Numbered from the stretch's first letter, positions 19,431 through 27,768 are shown. The stretch is DNA of 64,000 nt from Planctomycetota bacterium (GCA_016716265.1 JADJWQ010000006.1:2693501-2757500); one strand, 5' to 3'. Program-made: numbers and translations. Notes: a model not told the origin generated them from the sequence alone.

Positions 19431-19655
19431 GGGCAACGTGGATTTCGGCGCCCGGCCCGGGGAGGCCGGACGCCGTGCCGCGGGGCGAGAGCCCTGTCGG
19501 GTGCAGTCGCCGGGAGTCCGATCGAGTTGGTCTTGCCGACTTCGGGGCGCTCCGCGCGTTGACAGGCAGAGCTCGGGCGTCGCGCGACCTGGATTCCGAG
19601 GGAGGCGCCGAGCATCGAGGGGTTCGGTCGGCCCGGAGGCCGGCAGCGCGCGACC
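19431..19655 (-). repeat. Solitary IS91-like terminus (R2), - orientation
   Basis: Begins GGGCAACGTGGATTTCGGCG and is nearly identical to 22362-22560 over more than 150 bp (blocks GGCCCGGGGAGGCCGGACGC, GAGAGCCCTGTCGGGTGCAG, GGCAGAGCTCGGGCGTCGCG, CGAGGGGTTCGGTCGGCCCG). The two copies diverge after GGTCGGCCCG. It truncates the WD40 fragment. No transposase sequence is attached. Confidence 0.8.
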
Positions 19656-19812
19656 GCTCCGGGCCGTTCGCTGCGCCGGCGGGGACAGGGGATGATCCCG
19701 AGGCGGCGAAGCGCGCGCGAAGCTAACCATGTGGATCGCTCGTCTGGCCGTCGGTGCATTGCGCGGGCCGACCGCGCGACGCCGGCGGTCGCGGCGCTGC
19801 ATGGAGTACGTC

Positions 19813-21024
19813 ATGAATCCGCGTGCGATCCGGTGCCGTCCGTTCGCCACCGCCATCCTCCTCACGTCGCTCGCCGGCACCGTCGCCGGGCAGGCGAGCT
19901 ACACGACCTGGCGCCAGTCCTGTCCGGGCTCCGCCGGCACGCCGCATCTCGTGGCGTCAGCACCGGTGCCCGGATTCCATTGGGAGCTGCACGTCGACGC
20001 CCTTCGCCCCGCGACGGCGGGTTTCCTGATCTTCGCGCTTCGCGACGATCGGTTCGGCTCGGCGCCACTGCCGTTCGACCTGGCGCCGCTCGGAGCGCCG
20101 GGCTGCCATCTGAACGTCGACAGCGACCCGGCCACCGGTGGCATCGCCGAACTCCTGCCGGCCGATGCGACCGGCAATGCCTTGTTCTCATTGGACCTGC
20201 CTGCCGTCGCCAGTCTGCTCGGACAGCGCTTCTACAATCAGTACGTCAGCCTGGACGCTCCCGCCGGCCGCCCGCTGCAGATCACGACCACCGATTCCGG
20301 GCGAGCGACGATCGGCCGTCCGGGCTGGCCCGGCGGACCGGAGTTCGTCGAGATCCCGGCCGGCTCGTTCATGATGGGGTCCCTGTGGGGCTACGCCGAC
20401 GAGCAGCCACCCCACACCGTGGAGATCTCCCGGCCGTTCTGGATGTGCCGTTGGGAGCTCCGGCAATCGGACTGGTCGACGCTGATGGGTAACAACCCGT
20501 CCGCCTGGCAGGGTCCGTCGCGGCCCGTCGAGTCGGTGAGCTGGAACACGGCACAGACCTTCTGCACGGCCCTGACCAACCGGGAGCGGGAAGCGGGCCG
20601 ACTGCCGCACGGCTACGTCTATCGGCTGCCGACCGAGGCGGAATGGGAATACTGCTGCCGGGCCGGCACCATCACCGAGTTCAACACCGGCGCGTCGCTC
20701 GACTGCTCCCTGGCGAATCACGCCCGTTGCATCGACCAGACCGCCGACGTCGGTAGCTACCCTGCCAATGCGTTCGGACTCCAGGACCTGCACGGCAACG
20801 TCTACGAGTGGTGCCTCGACGGCTGGGACTGGACCGCGAACTACCCGGCAGTCCGGGTCGTCGATCCATACGTGGCGACCGGCCCGGCCCGCGTCTTCCG
20901 CGGCGGCGGCTGGCAGACCCCGGCGGCCGGCTGTCGCAGTGCGCGCCGCAATGGCTACGGTCCCACCTACCACGCGAACGACCTCGGCCTGCGCGTCGTC
21001 CTGGCCCCGCCGGTCGGCTCGTGA
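19813..21024 (+). CDS. Secreted FGE-sulfatase (formylglycine-generating-enzyme-like) domain protein
   Basis: ATG 19813 starts the signal peptide MNPRAIRCRPFATAILLTSL. Residues ~25-170 form the lineage's secreted accessory domain (PLPFDLAPLGAPGCHLNVDS, LLGQRFYNQYVSLDAPAG). From ~175 on comes the FGE-sulfatase domain: EFVEIPAGSFMMGSLWGYAD, RPVESVSWNTAQTFC, YRLPTEAEWEYCCRAG, GLQDLHGNVYEWCLDGWDW, FRGGGWQ, and the end LGLRVVLAPP. In true sulfatase-activating enzymes the GG.W segment carries a Cys; here GGGWQTPAAGC keeps only the later Cys, so copper-dependent formylglycine formation is doubtful. It could serve as a binding module. An arylsulfatase lies at 61318-62871 but is not linked. Confidence 0.9.
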   Translation: MNPRAIRCRPFATAILLTSLAGTVAGQASYTTWRQSCPGSAGTPHLVASAPVPGFHWELHVDALRPATAGFLIFALRDDRFGSAPLPFDLAPLGAPGCHLNVDSDPATGGIAELLPADATGNALFSLDLPAVASLLGQRFYNQYVSLDAPAGRPLQITTTDSGRATIGRPGWPGGPEFVEIPAGSFMMGSLWGYADEQPPHTVEISRPFWMCRWELRQSDWSTLMGNNPSAWQGPSRPVESVSWNTAQTFCTALTNREREAGRLPHGYVYRLPTEAEWEYCCRAGTITEFNTGASLDCSLANHARCIDQTADVGSYPANAFGLQDLHGNVYEWCLDGWDWTANYPAVRVVDPYVATGPARVFRGGGWQTPAAGCRSARRNGYGPTYHANDLGLRVVLAPPVGS

Positions 21025-21032
21025 CCGCGCGA

Positions 21033-21542
21033 TCAGCGGCCGGCGAGCGCACGGCGGATCCCGTCGGCGCATTGCTCGACCAACCAGGCGTCGCCGGTCG
21101 CGTTCGGGTGGATGCCGTCGTAGGTGAGGCAACCGTACGGCGCCGAGCGCAGGGAGCCGTCGAGGCGCAGGCGCCGGTTGTTCGTCTGCAGGTAGGCGAG
21201 CGCCGCGGCGCGCAGATCGATCGAGACCGCGCCCTCGCTGGCCGCGACGAGCCACACGGTCGCCGCGAACCGCTCGAGGCGGTCGTCGTGCGCATTGGTC
21301 GCGTCGGGTAGCTCTGCACGGCGGCGCTTGGAGGCGAAGTTGCGCACCACGCGCGAGAGCCAGGGCTCCAGCGGGCGGTCCGGAGAAGGAGGATGACGCA
21401 GCGCGGCGACCCAGGCCTCCTGCACGACCTCCTCGGCGGCGGCGGGATCAGCCAACAGGTGCCGAGCCAGCTCGCGCATCCATCCGGTGTGCGCCAGCCA
21501 GGCGTCGGGCAGGGCTTCGGAACGTTCGCTCACGGCCCCCAT
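21033..21542 (-). CDS. Chimeric protein: ECF sigma factor region 2 joined to an SGNH-hydrolase C-terminus
   Basis: ATG 21542. Residues ~15-80 read HTGWMRELARHLLADPAAAE, EVVQEAWVAALRHPP and WLSRVVRNFASKRRRAE, which is region 2 of an ECF sigma-70 factor. From about residue 90 the chain becomes DDRLERFAATVWLVAASEGA, IDLRAAALAYLQ and LTYDGIHPNATGDAWLVEQC, the C-terminal part of an SGNH/GDSL esterase with its catalytic Asp-His block (DGIHPN). Region 4 of the sigma factor and the Ser/Gly/Asn blocks of the esterase are missing. The fusion is in frame and open, and probably arose by a deletion that joined two genes. Neither activity should survive. Confidence 0.75.
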   Translation of the reverse strand: MGAVSERSEALPDAWLAHTGWMRELARHLLADPAAAEEVVQEAWVAALRHPPSPDRPLEPWLSRVVRNFASKRRRAELPDATNAHDDRLERFAATVWLVAASEGAVSIDLRAAALAYLQTNNRRLRLDGSLRSAPYGCLTYDGIHPNATGDAWLVEQCADGIRRALAGR

Positions 21543-21627
21543 TCCACGCCGCTCGCGCCGCGGGTGTTGGCGCGCCGCCGAGAAAACGGCCACACCGATC
21601 CTGGATCGATCCCGGAAAGCCAAGTCC

Positions 21628-22074
21628 ATGAAGCACACCTTCGCCGCGCTGGCGCTCGTTCTCGCGTCCTCCTGCTACCTGGTCGGACACCGTCGCTACG
21701 GCGCCGAGCTGTCGGTCGGCGACGCCGTTCCGGCGCGGGCCCTGCTGCAGCAGCCCGAGAGCTACGACGGCAAGCGCGTGCTGGTCGAAGGCACCGTGGC
21801 CGAGGTCTGCCCGGTCAAGGGCTGCTGGATGGTGATCCGCGACGGCGAGCAGTCGATGCGCGTCACCTTCAAGGACTACGGCTTCTTCGTCCCCAAGGAC
21901 TGCGCCGGCCAGACCGCGCGCATCGAAGGGGTGTTCGCGATCTGCGAGGTGCCGGTCGACGAAGCCCGCCACTACCTCGAGGACGCCGGCCGTCCCGAAG
22001 GCGCCGCGAAGATCACACAGCCGGTGAAGCAGCTCACGCTCGTCGCCGACGGCGTCGAGCTCCCGCTGGAGTAG
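21628..22074 (+). CDS. DUF4920-like exported protein
   Basis: ATG 21628 starts MKHTFAALALVLASSCYLVG, a signal sequence with a possible lipobox (ASSC). The body reads VGDAVPARALLQQPESYDGK, then VLVEGTVAEVCPVKGCWMVI, RVTFKDYGFFVPKDCAGQ and TARIEGVFAICEVP. DGKRV.VEG.V..VC...GCWM.I..G...M.V.F.DY.FF.P.D..G is the pattern of DUF4920 proteins, small OB-fold-like exported proteins of unknown function. The 3' end overlaps the convergent gene at 22034-22336 by 41 bases. It starts 85 bp from the divergent chimeric gene. Confidence 0.85.
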   Translation: MKHTFAALALVLASSCYLVGHRRYGAELSVGDAVPARALLQQPESYDGKRVLVEGTVAEVCPVKGCWMVIRDGEQSMRVTFKDYGFFVPKDCAGQTARIEGVFAICEVPVDEARHYLEDAGRPEGAAKITQPVKQLTLVADGVELPLE

Positions 22075-22336
22075 CTACTCGTCGCGCGCGCGCGCTGCCC
22101 AGGATCCCGAGGTCGAACAGCACGGCCAGCCTGATCAGCACGGTGTACAGGCCGTCGACCTGGCCGTGGCTGTTGATGGTCCAGGCGTAGGCGATGGTCG
22201 TGACCGGCAGGAACACGAAGCCGAGCAGGGGCCACAACATGCTCTCGAAGGCGGCCTGCAGGTAGCCCGTCAGCCACATCACCACCAGGGCGGCGCGCGG
22301 TGTCGCGAAGGCCAGGCACCCGAAGAGACCGCCCAT
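22034..22336 (-). CDS. Small two- to three-helix membrane protein
   Basis: ATG 22336; 100 residues. Hydrophobic segments ALVVMWLTGYLQ, MLWPLLGFVFLPVTTIAYAW and LYTVLIRLAVLFDLGIL are separated by NSHGQVDG; the tail is Arg-rich. The start MGGLFGCLAFATPRAALVVM resembles small membrane proteins that recur in planctomycete genomes, but I know no function. Its 5' end is 18 bp from an IS91-like terminus, so the native promoter may be gone. The 3' end overlaps the DUF4920 gene on the other strand. Confidence 0.7.
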   Translation of the reverse strand: MGGLFGCLAFATPRAALVVMWLTGYLQAAFESMLWPLLGFVFLPVTTIAYAWTINSHGQVDGLYTVLIRLAVLFDLGILGSARARRVATPAGARRRRRRA

Positions 22337-22353
22337 GGGCGCCCCCGAGAGAA

Positions 22354-23190
22354 GGACAAAGGGGATTTCGGCGCCCGGCCCGGGGAGGCCGGACGCCGTG
22401 CCGCGGGGCGAGAGCCCTGTCGGGTGCAGTCGCCGGGAGTCCGATCGGCGAGTTCCTGCCGACTTCGGGGGCGTCCCGCGCGTTGACAGGCAGAGCTCGG
22501 GCGTCGCGCGACCTGGATTCCGAGGGCGGCGCTGAGCATCGAGGGGTTCGGTCGGCCCGCAGGCCAGGCCGGCGAGGCGGTGCCTGGAGTGGGGCGAGTG
22601 GCGGGAGTTCGGCCGGGAGGTCCAGCCACGTCAGCACCCGGACGATCGTGCGCGGGTCGGTGATGAACCCGCGAAGCGGGTCGCTGCATCCGCAGCCGAT
22701 CGGCCTCCGCAGGAGGCTGCAGCAATGCTGTCTGTGGCCAGGTGAGCAGCCGGCAGCGGATCTGGCATTCCGGGCGCACCAGGGCACGCGCCCTACCGCG
22801 CATGCTCGGCAGCGGCCCCGCTGATGCCGAAGCTGCGGATGAGCAGTTCCCACCACGTGTAGCGCCGTCGCGACCGAGGCTCCTTGTGCTCTGCCTTCGC
22901 ATGCGTGTGCGGGCGTCTTTGCAGCGAGCGGAACGAGGGAGGCGACGGGCCTTCGTCGGGCGGGGGAGTCACGACCCGAACGCGGTGCGAGGCGCCAGGC
23001 GCGAAGGCTCCGTGGTAGGTCACCAGGTTGCGGCGCGGCCGAGGCACCAGGGCAGCCAGCCGCTCGATCAGGACCAGCGGCCCGAAGACCACCATCTTCG
23101 ACCCGTCCTTCCACGGTCGCTCGAACCTGTAGACGACCTTGCCGTCACGGGTCCAGGCCATCCGTTCCTCGTCGATGGCCGGGCGCAGGA
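22354..23190 (-). mobile_element. IS91-like (Y2 transposase) remnant, copy C, with its terminus
   Basis: This is the longest copy. Read on the minus strand from 23190 it gives LLRPAIDEERMAWTRDGKVV, YRFERPWKDGSKMVVFGPLV, LIERLAALVPRPRRNLVTYH and GAFAPGASHRVRVV, then RRYTWWELLIRSFGI, the palindromic insert, FITDPRTIVRVLTWLDLPAE, and then the ~200-bp terminus ending at 22354 (GAAGGACAAAGGGGATTTCG on the + strand). A further insertion of about 40 bp lies between SFGI and the zinc-ribbon CPE. This defines the 3' organisation of the element: transposase tail, short linker, R2 terminus. The Y2 catalytic region is absent. The broken 5' end abuts kinase fragment B. Confidence 0.85.
22668..22743 (-). 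repeat. Palindromic insert in transposase copy C
   Basis: On the + strand CCCGCGAAGCGGG is followed by CTGCATCCGCAGCCGATCGG and CCTCCGCAGGAGG, the same two hairpins as in copies A and B, inserted between the RLL and FIT codons. Confidence 0.7.
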
Positions 23191-23470
23191 GCTCGCCGGG
23201 CCGCGCGCGTGGCCCGCGTCGCGGGGTGGCGGCTCCGACAGCTCGCGCAGCGGGGCGCCCTCCGATCGGCGCGAGGTGTTCGCTACGCTCGAGGTGGTCG
23301 GGAAGATCACGCTCGTCGTCCATGCCGCGCACCGCGCCGGCGTCGTGCACCGCGACCTGAAGCCGAAGACCGTGATGCTCCAGGAAGTCGGCGTACCGGT
23401 CGTCGTCGACTTCGGTCTGGCCCGCGACACCTCCCGCGGCGACGGCCTGCGGAGCTTGTCGGAGCGTACC
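23191..23470 (+). pseudogene. Ser/Thr protein kinase catalytic-loop remnant (fragment B)
   Basis: The frame reads LAGPRAWPASR, then REVFATLEVVGKITLVVHAA, HRAGVVHRDLKPKTVMLQEV and PVVVDFGLARDTSR. It thus contains the HRDLKP catalytic loop (followed by KT where GN is usual) and the DFG motif of a planctomycete Ser/Thr kinase. It has no start, no N-lobe and nothing after SLSERTKDKG. LAGPR..PASR is also the last segment of fragment A at 6021-6053, so B continues where A stops. It begins exactly at the broken end of IS91-like copy C and ends at a pair of element termini. Confidence 0.8.
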
Positions 23471-23552
23471 AAGGACAAGGGGAGGTGCGCGACCCGTCCG
23501 AGGAGCGTGAGCGCGGTGCGGCGGAGCGCGGAAAACCCCGTTGTCCTTCCTC
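23471..23552. repeat. Two short IS91-like termini facing each other
   Basis: AAGGACAAGGGG at 23471 is the minus-orientation end (compare AAGGACAAAGGGG at 22355). CCCCGTTGTCCTTCC at about 23537 is the plus-orientation end (compare CCCCGTTGTGCTTCC at 9540). GAGCGCGGTGC between them matches the complement of the GCACCGCGCTC block of R2. The result is a roughly 80-bp unit with inverted ends. Confidence 0.5.
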
Positions 23553-23627
23553 AGGGGCCGCCGGCTCTCACGCGGACACCTCCGGAGCCCCGACGCACCG
23601 CAGGCGCCCGCGACCGGATCGGCGCCG

Positions 23628-25814
23628 TCAGTCGAGCCGCAACCGCAGGCCTGCGGACAGCGCCGCGACGCCTCCCAGCGGACCGCCGGCATCGAGCGCC
23701 ACTCCCTGCACGAACACCTGCTGCCCGTGTAGCGACGGGTCGTTGGGCAACGCCAACGGTATGTCGACCGCGCCGCGTGGGCCGGCGACACTCACGCAGA
23801 GCTCGGGATTCTCGACATACACGACGCACCCGCCCGGCAGCGGCAGCGCGACCCGACGCAGCGACAACGCGATCGCGACCGGCGCGGCGTCGAGCGCCGA
23901 CGACACGCGTAGCGCGAAGAACCGGTTGCCGAGGCTCGGCACGCCGCGCGCCGTCACCTCGACGGCCCCCCGTGACCCCGGGCACGCGGTTGCGAAGGAC
24001 TCCGCTTCGGTCCGACGCACCGCGCCGTAGCTCCATGTGTCCGTGAGCAGGTCGCCGCCGAACAGCACCGTGCGGCGCAGCACGGCGTCGTACGCGACGC
24101 GATACGTGGTCCGCGACGCCGGTGTCGTGCCCGTCGTGCGCTGCGCCCAGTCGACCCCGTCCCACTCCCAGGTGTCGCTGCGCGGCACCGGGATGGCCGG
24201 ATTCCACAGCCAGTACCCGCCGGTCATCACCACGACGCCGCGGTCGTCGTCGAATGCCATCCCGTGCTCGGCGCGCGAGGGCGGCAGAGTGCTCGGCGTG
24301 ACCGGTCGCCAGTCGATCCCGTCCCACTCCCAATGGTCGCCGAGCGTCGGCTGCAGCCACAGGTCACCGCCGCCGAACATCACGGTTCGTCCCCGCACCG
24401 GGTCGAACACCATCCCGTGATTGACGCGCGCCGGCGGCACGGTCGTCGGGTTGCGCCGGGTCCATGTCGAGCCATCCCACTCCCAGGTGTCGTCGAGCCG
24501 CGCGACGCCGGCCGCGCCGCCGAACAGCACGACGCGATTCCGCCGCGTGTCCGCGGCCATCGCGTGTCCGGTCCGCGCCGGCGGCCTGGCTCCCGAACCG
24601 ACCTGCTGCCAGTCACCGCCGGTCCACAGCCAGGTGTCGTCGAACAGGGTCGGCCCGCTCCCGCCGAACAGCAGCACCCCACGCCCGACCGGGTCGAACT
24701 CCATCGCGTGCCCGGCCCGCGCGGGCGGCGAGGTCGTCGGCGAACGCGTCCGCCACACCCCCCCGCGCCGCTCCCAGGTGTCGCCGAAGTTCAGGTAGCC
24801 GCCGAGCACCTCACCGCCGAACAGAACCACCGCGCCGCGCTCGCGATCGAACGCCATCGCGTGCGTGTCCCGCCCGCCCGGCGCCGGCGACGCGACGGTC
24901 CGCGTCCACGCGGCCCCGTCCCAGGCCCACAGCGCGACACCGAGCGTGCTCCGGTCGAGCAGGACCACCTCGCCCCGCGCGACGTCGTAGGTCAGGTCGG
25001 TGCTCAGTGTCGGCGTCGGGCCCGTCGGCGGCCGGACCGCGCTCCAGTCGACGCCGTCCCACTCCCAGACGAGCGCCGGGTCGACGCCGCTCCCGGCACC
25101 GCCGAACACGACCGTCCGCGCCCGCCGGGCGTCGTAGGCCATCGCGTGCTGCCGTCGCGCCGGCGGCCGGTGCACCGAGGTCCGCCGCACCCAGTCGACG
25201 CCGTCGTACTCCCACGTCTCGTCGAGCTCCGCGTTGGCGCTCGCATCCATGCCTCCGAACAGCACGACCACCCCGCGGCCGGAGTCGTAGACCAGCCGAT
25301 GGCGTAGCCGCGGTGTCGGCACCGTCGCGGTGGGCCGCAGCGTCCAGGTGCTGCCGTCGTACTCCCACGTGTCGCCGACCGCCGGGCCCTGCCCTTCGCC
25401 GCCGTACAGCACCATCACGCCGCGAAGGTCGTCGTACGCGAGACCGGTCATCCAGCGAGGCGACGGCTCGTCGACCGTCGCGACCCGCTGCCAGCGCAGG
25501 CCGTCCCACTCCCAGGTCCCCGTCGGGCCGCCGCCGACGTTCCCGCCGAACAGCACGACGACGCGGCGCCGCGCGTCATACGCGACGGCCGGAATGCTGC
25601 GCCGACCGTGCGGGGCGTCGGGCTCGCGCAGCTGCCATTGCACGCCGTCGTTCTCCCAGGTCTGCGTGTCATTGACGAGGACGACGCGGGCGCGCGCAGC
25701 GTCGTACGCGAGCGGCGAGCCGGTCGCGGCCGCGAAGTACGGCTCCGTGGTCCACTCGGTCGTCTGCGCGGCCAGTGCGGCCGACAGGAGCGCGGGAATC
25801 GACGATCGCAGCAT
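23628..25814 (-). CDS. Secreted Kelch-repeat protein
   Basis: ATG 25814 begins MLRSSIPALLSAALAAQT, a signal peptide. About ten Kelch blades follow, each with a hydrophobic strand ending in GG (VVVLFGGNVGGG, VVVLFGGMDASA, RVVLFGGAAGVA) and a TWEWDG or TWEYDG strand, separated by PP.R..H.MAYD. This predicts one or two beta-propellers. The last ~110 residues (ACPGSRGAVEVTARGVPSLG; HGQQVFVQGVALD) are the C-terminal domain shared by the window's other secreted proteins, where it follows the propeller. No catalytic residue can be named; binding of carbohydrate or protein is typical for such folds. Confidence 0.9.
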   Translation of the reverse strand: MLRSSIPALLSAALAAQTTEWTTEPYFAAATGSPLAYDAARARVVLVNDTQTWENDGVQWQLREPDAPHGRRSIPAVAYDARRRVVVLFGGNVGGGPTGTWEWDGLRWQRVATVDEPSPRWMTGLAYDDLRGVMVLYGGEGQGPAVGDTWEYDGSTWTLRPTATVPTPRLRHRLVYDSGRGVVVLFGGMDASANAELDETWEYDGVDWVRRTSVHRPPARRQHAMAYDARRARTVVFGGAGSGVDPALVWEWDGVDWSAVRPPTGPTPTLSTDLTYDVARGEVVLLDRSTLGVALWAWDGAAWTRTVASPAPGGRDTHAMAFDRERGAVVLFGGEVLGGYLNFGDTWERRGGVWRTRSPTTSPPARAGHAMEFDPVGRGVLLFGGSGPTLFDDTWLWTGGDWQQVGSGARPPARTGHAMAADTRRNRVVLFGGAAGVARLDDTWEWDGSTWTRRNPTTVPPARVNHGMVFDPVRGRTVMFGGGDLWLQPTLGDHWEWDGIDWRPVTPSTLPPSRAEHGMAFDDDRGVVVMTGGYWLWNPAIPVPRSDTWEWDGVDWAQRTTGTTPASRTTYRVAYDAVLRRTVLFGGDLLTDTWSYGAVRRTEAESFATACPGSRGAVEVTARGVPSLGNRFFALRVSSALDAAPVAIALSLRRVALPLPGGCVVYVENPELCVSVAGPRGAVDIPLALPNDPSLHGQQVFVQGVALDAGGPLGGVAALSAGLRLRLD

Positions 25815-26192
25815 CTCGATCCTGGGTGGGGACGGGGAGCGTCACCCACGATAGCGGTCCGCGAACCATCTCGCGCCGCACAGCCCGGGCTGCGACGTGC
25901 CCCGTGGTCGGTCCCGGCAGGCAGTCGACCATGAACGTGGCCCACGAGGTCCACGAGAAGGCCATCCGGGAGACTCGGACTTCTCCTGAGTGCTCCGTCG
26001 CGGGAGCCGCGCGGCTTGCAAGCTCGAGGCCGACCCCCGACTCGGGGGGACCGGACAGCTCCAGCCGATCCGATCGCATCTCGAGAACCCGACGACCGGA
26101 GCGAGAGCGACGTGATCCACCTCCACGAGTCCGGGCCGCCGACCGTCACGACCTGTCCGGTCGCGTAGCTGTGCTCGAGCGCGCGCTCGCCG
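25815..26192. other. Gene-free stretch with a captured fragment of the SDR gene
   Basis: These 378 bp hold no supportable gene. Bases 26146-26172 (GTCACGACCTGTCCGGTCGC onward, 27 bp) are identical to 27803-27829, the antisense of the C-terminal codons of the reductase gene 1.6 kb away. The copy lies about 20 bp before the broken end of IS91-like copy D. Confidence 0.7.
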
Positions 26193-26665
26193 AGCCCCCC
26201 CGCCCGACGAAGACCAGTCGCCCAATGCGTTCGGCTCGCTGCACGGACCGCGTCCCGCTCGGACGAAGGCAGAGCACATGGAGCTTCGTTCGCCGCGCCG
26301 CTACACCCGGTGGGAACTGCTCATCCGCAGCTTCGGTCTCGACGTAATGGTGTGCCCTGGCTGCCAGACCCGCCGTCGACTGCTCACCTGGCCGCAGACC
26401 GCATTGCTTCAGCCTCCTGCGGCGGGTGATCGGCTGTGGAGTCAGGGTGCCGACCTGGCTGGACCTGCCGGCCGAACTCCCGCCGCTCGCCCCACTCCGG
26501 GCACCGCCCCATTGCTCGGGCCCGTGGACCGACTGAAACGCTCGATACTCACCACTGCGATCGGACTGCCGGTGGGTCCTCCTGACGAGGCTCTCACTCC
26601 AATGCACCGCGCTCTGGCTCCCCGGGCGGAGCGCGGACCGCCCCCCTTTGTCCTTGCCAGCGGCG
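26193..26665 (+). mobile_element. IS91-like (Y2 transposase) remnant, copy D, with its terminus
   Basis: Begins near CCCCGCCCGACGAAGACCAG, equivalent to the PPPDE region of copies B and C. It reads RRYTRWELLIRSFGLDVMVC, then PGCQTRRRLLTWPQTALLQP, a partial palindromic insert (26387-26440), and a frame-shifted LDLPAELPPLAP equivalent. From about 26521 the R2 terminus follows, ending CCCCCTTTGTCCTTGCC at about 26658. Only the 3' part of the element is present. It cuts the receiver-like gene that follows. Confidence 0.8.
26387..26440 (+). repeat. Partial palindromic insert in transposase copy D
   Basis: TGGCCGCAGACCGCATTGCT and CAGCCTCCTGCGGCGGGTGA match the first half of the insert in copies A-C; the second hairpin is missing. 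The position in the transposase codons is the same. Confidence 0.55.
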
Positions 26666-26853
26666 ACCGGTGCGCGCGGCTGAAGCTCCGGCGCCCGGAT
26701 ATCCCGGTGCTGCTCGTCGTGCACCACCCGTCGAAGGCGCGCGTGCTCCGCGGCTGCCTGACCCGTGCGGACGCGCTGGTCGCCTGGCCGGCGACCGAGA
26801 CGCAGGTCGCGGATCGGCTCGTCGAGAACATGTCGCGCGACAAGCCGCGGTGA
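26659..26853 (+). pseudogene. Receiver-like protein, 5'-truncated
   Basis: Reads ASGDRCARLKLRRPDIPVLL, then VVHHPSKARVLRGCLTRADA and LVAWPATETQVADRLVENMS, ending at TGA 26853. The pattern RRPD.PVLLV followed by a short loop and DAL is like the second half of a response-regulator receiver domain, and the ending has a helix-rich tail. The start and the phosphorylatable Asp region are lost at the IS91-like terminus (about 26658). It is convergent with the small kinase-like gene at 26878. Family assignment is tentative. Confidence 0.5.
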
Positions 26854-26877
26854 GCACCTCCGGTCGCCCGCGCGCGG

Positions 26878-27102
26878 TCATTGCGCCGCGCGGCGCAGCC
26901 GTTCCCGGAGCTCGCGCAGCTCGACGTCCGCCGCGGTAGCCGCGCGCTCGATCGACGCCAGCGCGTCGCGCGCGGTGGCCTCGCCGGGCAGACTGCGGGC
27001 GAGCTCGACCTGCACCTGGATCGAGCCGAGCAGGTTGCGCAGCCGGTGCTCGAGCCGGCGCAGCAGCTCGGCGACCTCGTCACGATCGCGGGCCCCGCTC
27101 AT
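26878..27102 (-). CDS. Small histidine-kinase-dimerisation-like helical protein
   Basis: ATG 27102 overlaps the stop of the aldolase gene (ATGA). Its 74 residues are almost all helix: DEVAELLRRLEHRLRNLLGS, IQVQVELARSLPG, ASIERAATAADVELRELRER. LEHRLRNLLGSIQVQVEL resembles the phosphoacceptor helix (H-box) of histidine kinases, but no ATPase domain follows. It is the last gene of the uronate operon and is coupled to the aldolase. It could be a remnant of a kinase or a small regulator. Real translation is supported by coupling; the function is unknown. Confidence 0.6.
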   Translation of the reverse strand: MSGARDRDEVAELLRRLEHRLRNLLGSIQVQVELARSLPGEATARDALASIERAATAADVELRELRERLRRAAQ

Positions 27103-27746
27103 CGCCCGCGCACCCGGGTCCGGACCGCGACGGCGTCGGCGCACAGCCTCCGCACGTCGTCGAAGCGCGCGGCGCGCACGAGCTCGGGCGCGACCATGAA
27201 GCTGCCGCCGACCGCGAGCACGCGCGGCTCGGCGAGCCAGTCGGCGAGGTTGCCGGGGCCGACGCCCCCGGTCGGCACGAAGCGGAGGCCAGGGAACGGC
27301 GCGCCGAGCGCCTTCACGGCGCGCACGCCACCGAGCAGGTCGGCGGGAAACAGCTTGACGACCTGCAGCCCGAGCGCGCGGGCCTGCATGATCTCCGTCG
27401 GCGTGGCGACGCCCGGCAGCACCGGCGCACCGCGCCGCTGGCACGCGTGGACGACGTCGGGATCGAGCCCGGGCGACACGACGAACCCGGCGCCGGCGTC
27501 GAGCGCGTCGTGGGCCTGCCCGACGGTCGCGACCGAGCCGGCGCCGACCAGCAGGTCACGGTGGCCGGCGAGCCGCTCGATCGCTGCGAGCGCCGCGTCG
27601 GTGCGGAACGTGATCTCCGCGATCGGGAGGCCCCCGTCGCACAACGCATCCGCGAGGGGCACCGCCTGCTCCGCGTCGTCGAGGCTGACGACCGGCACGA
27701 TCCCCAACGCCTCGATCCGCGACATCACAGCATCGCTGTCGTCCAT
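27099..27746 (-). CDS. eda: 2-keto-3-deoxy-6-phosphogluconate (KDPG) aldolase
   Basis: A 215-residue class I aldolase of normal family length, starting at ATG 27746. Typical blocks: GIVPVVSLDDAEQAVPLADA, IAEITFRT with the catalytic Glu, VGAGSVATVGQAHDALDAGA, GVATPTEIMQA, VVKLFPAD with the Schiff-base Lys, and GLRFVPTGGVGPGNL. It cleaves KDPG to pyruvate and glyceraldehyde 3-phosphate in the cytoplasm. It lies 22 bp downstream of the SDR gene and overlaps the small helical gene by ATGA, so all are one operon. With the divergent sugar kinase it completes the lower uronate pathway. Confidence 0.95.
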   Translation of the reverse strand: MDDSDAVMSRIEALGIVPVVSLDDAEQAVPLADALCDGGLPIAEITFRTDAALAAIERLAGHRDLLVGAGSVATVGQAHDALDAGAGFVVSPGLDPDVVHACQRRGAPVLPGVATPTEIMQARALGLQVVKLFPADLLGGVRAVKALGAPFPGLRFVPTGGVGPGNLADWLAEPRVLAVGGSFMVAPELVRAARFDDVRRLCADAVAVRTRVRGR

Positions 27747-27768
27747 CGCCCGGCCTCCGCTCCGCGGT

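Noticed and set aside
25669..26079. A minus-strand open frame of 136 codons upstream of the Kelch gene.
   Set aside because: It overlaps the Kelch signal peptide region in another frame, shows no motif, and part of its sequence lies in the rearranged stretch before IS91-like copy D.
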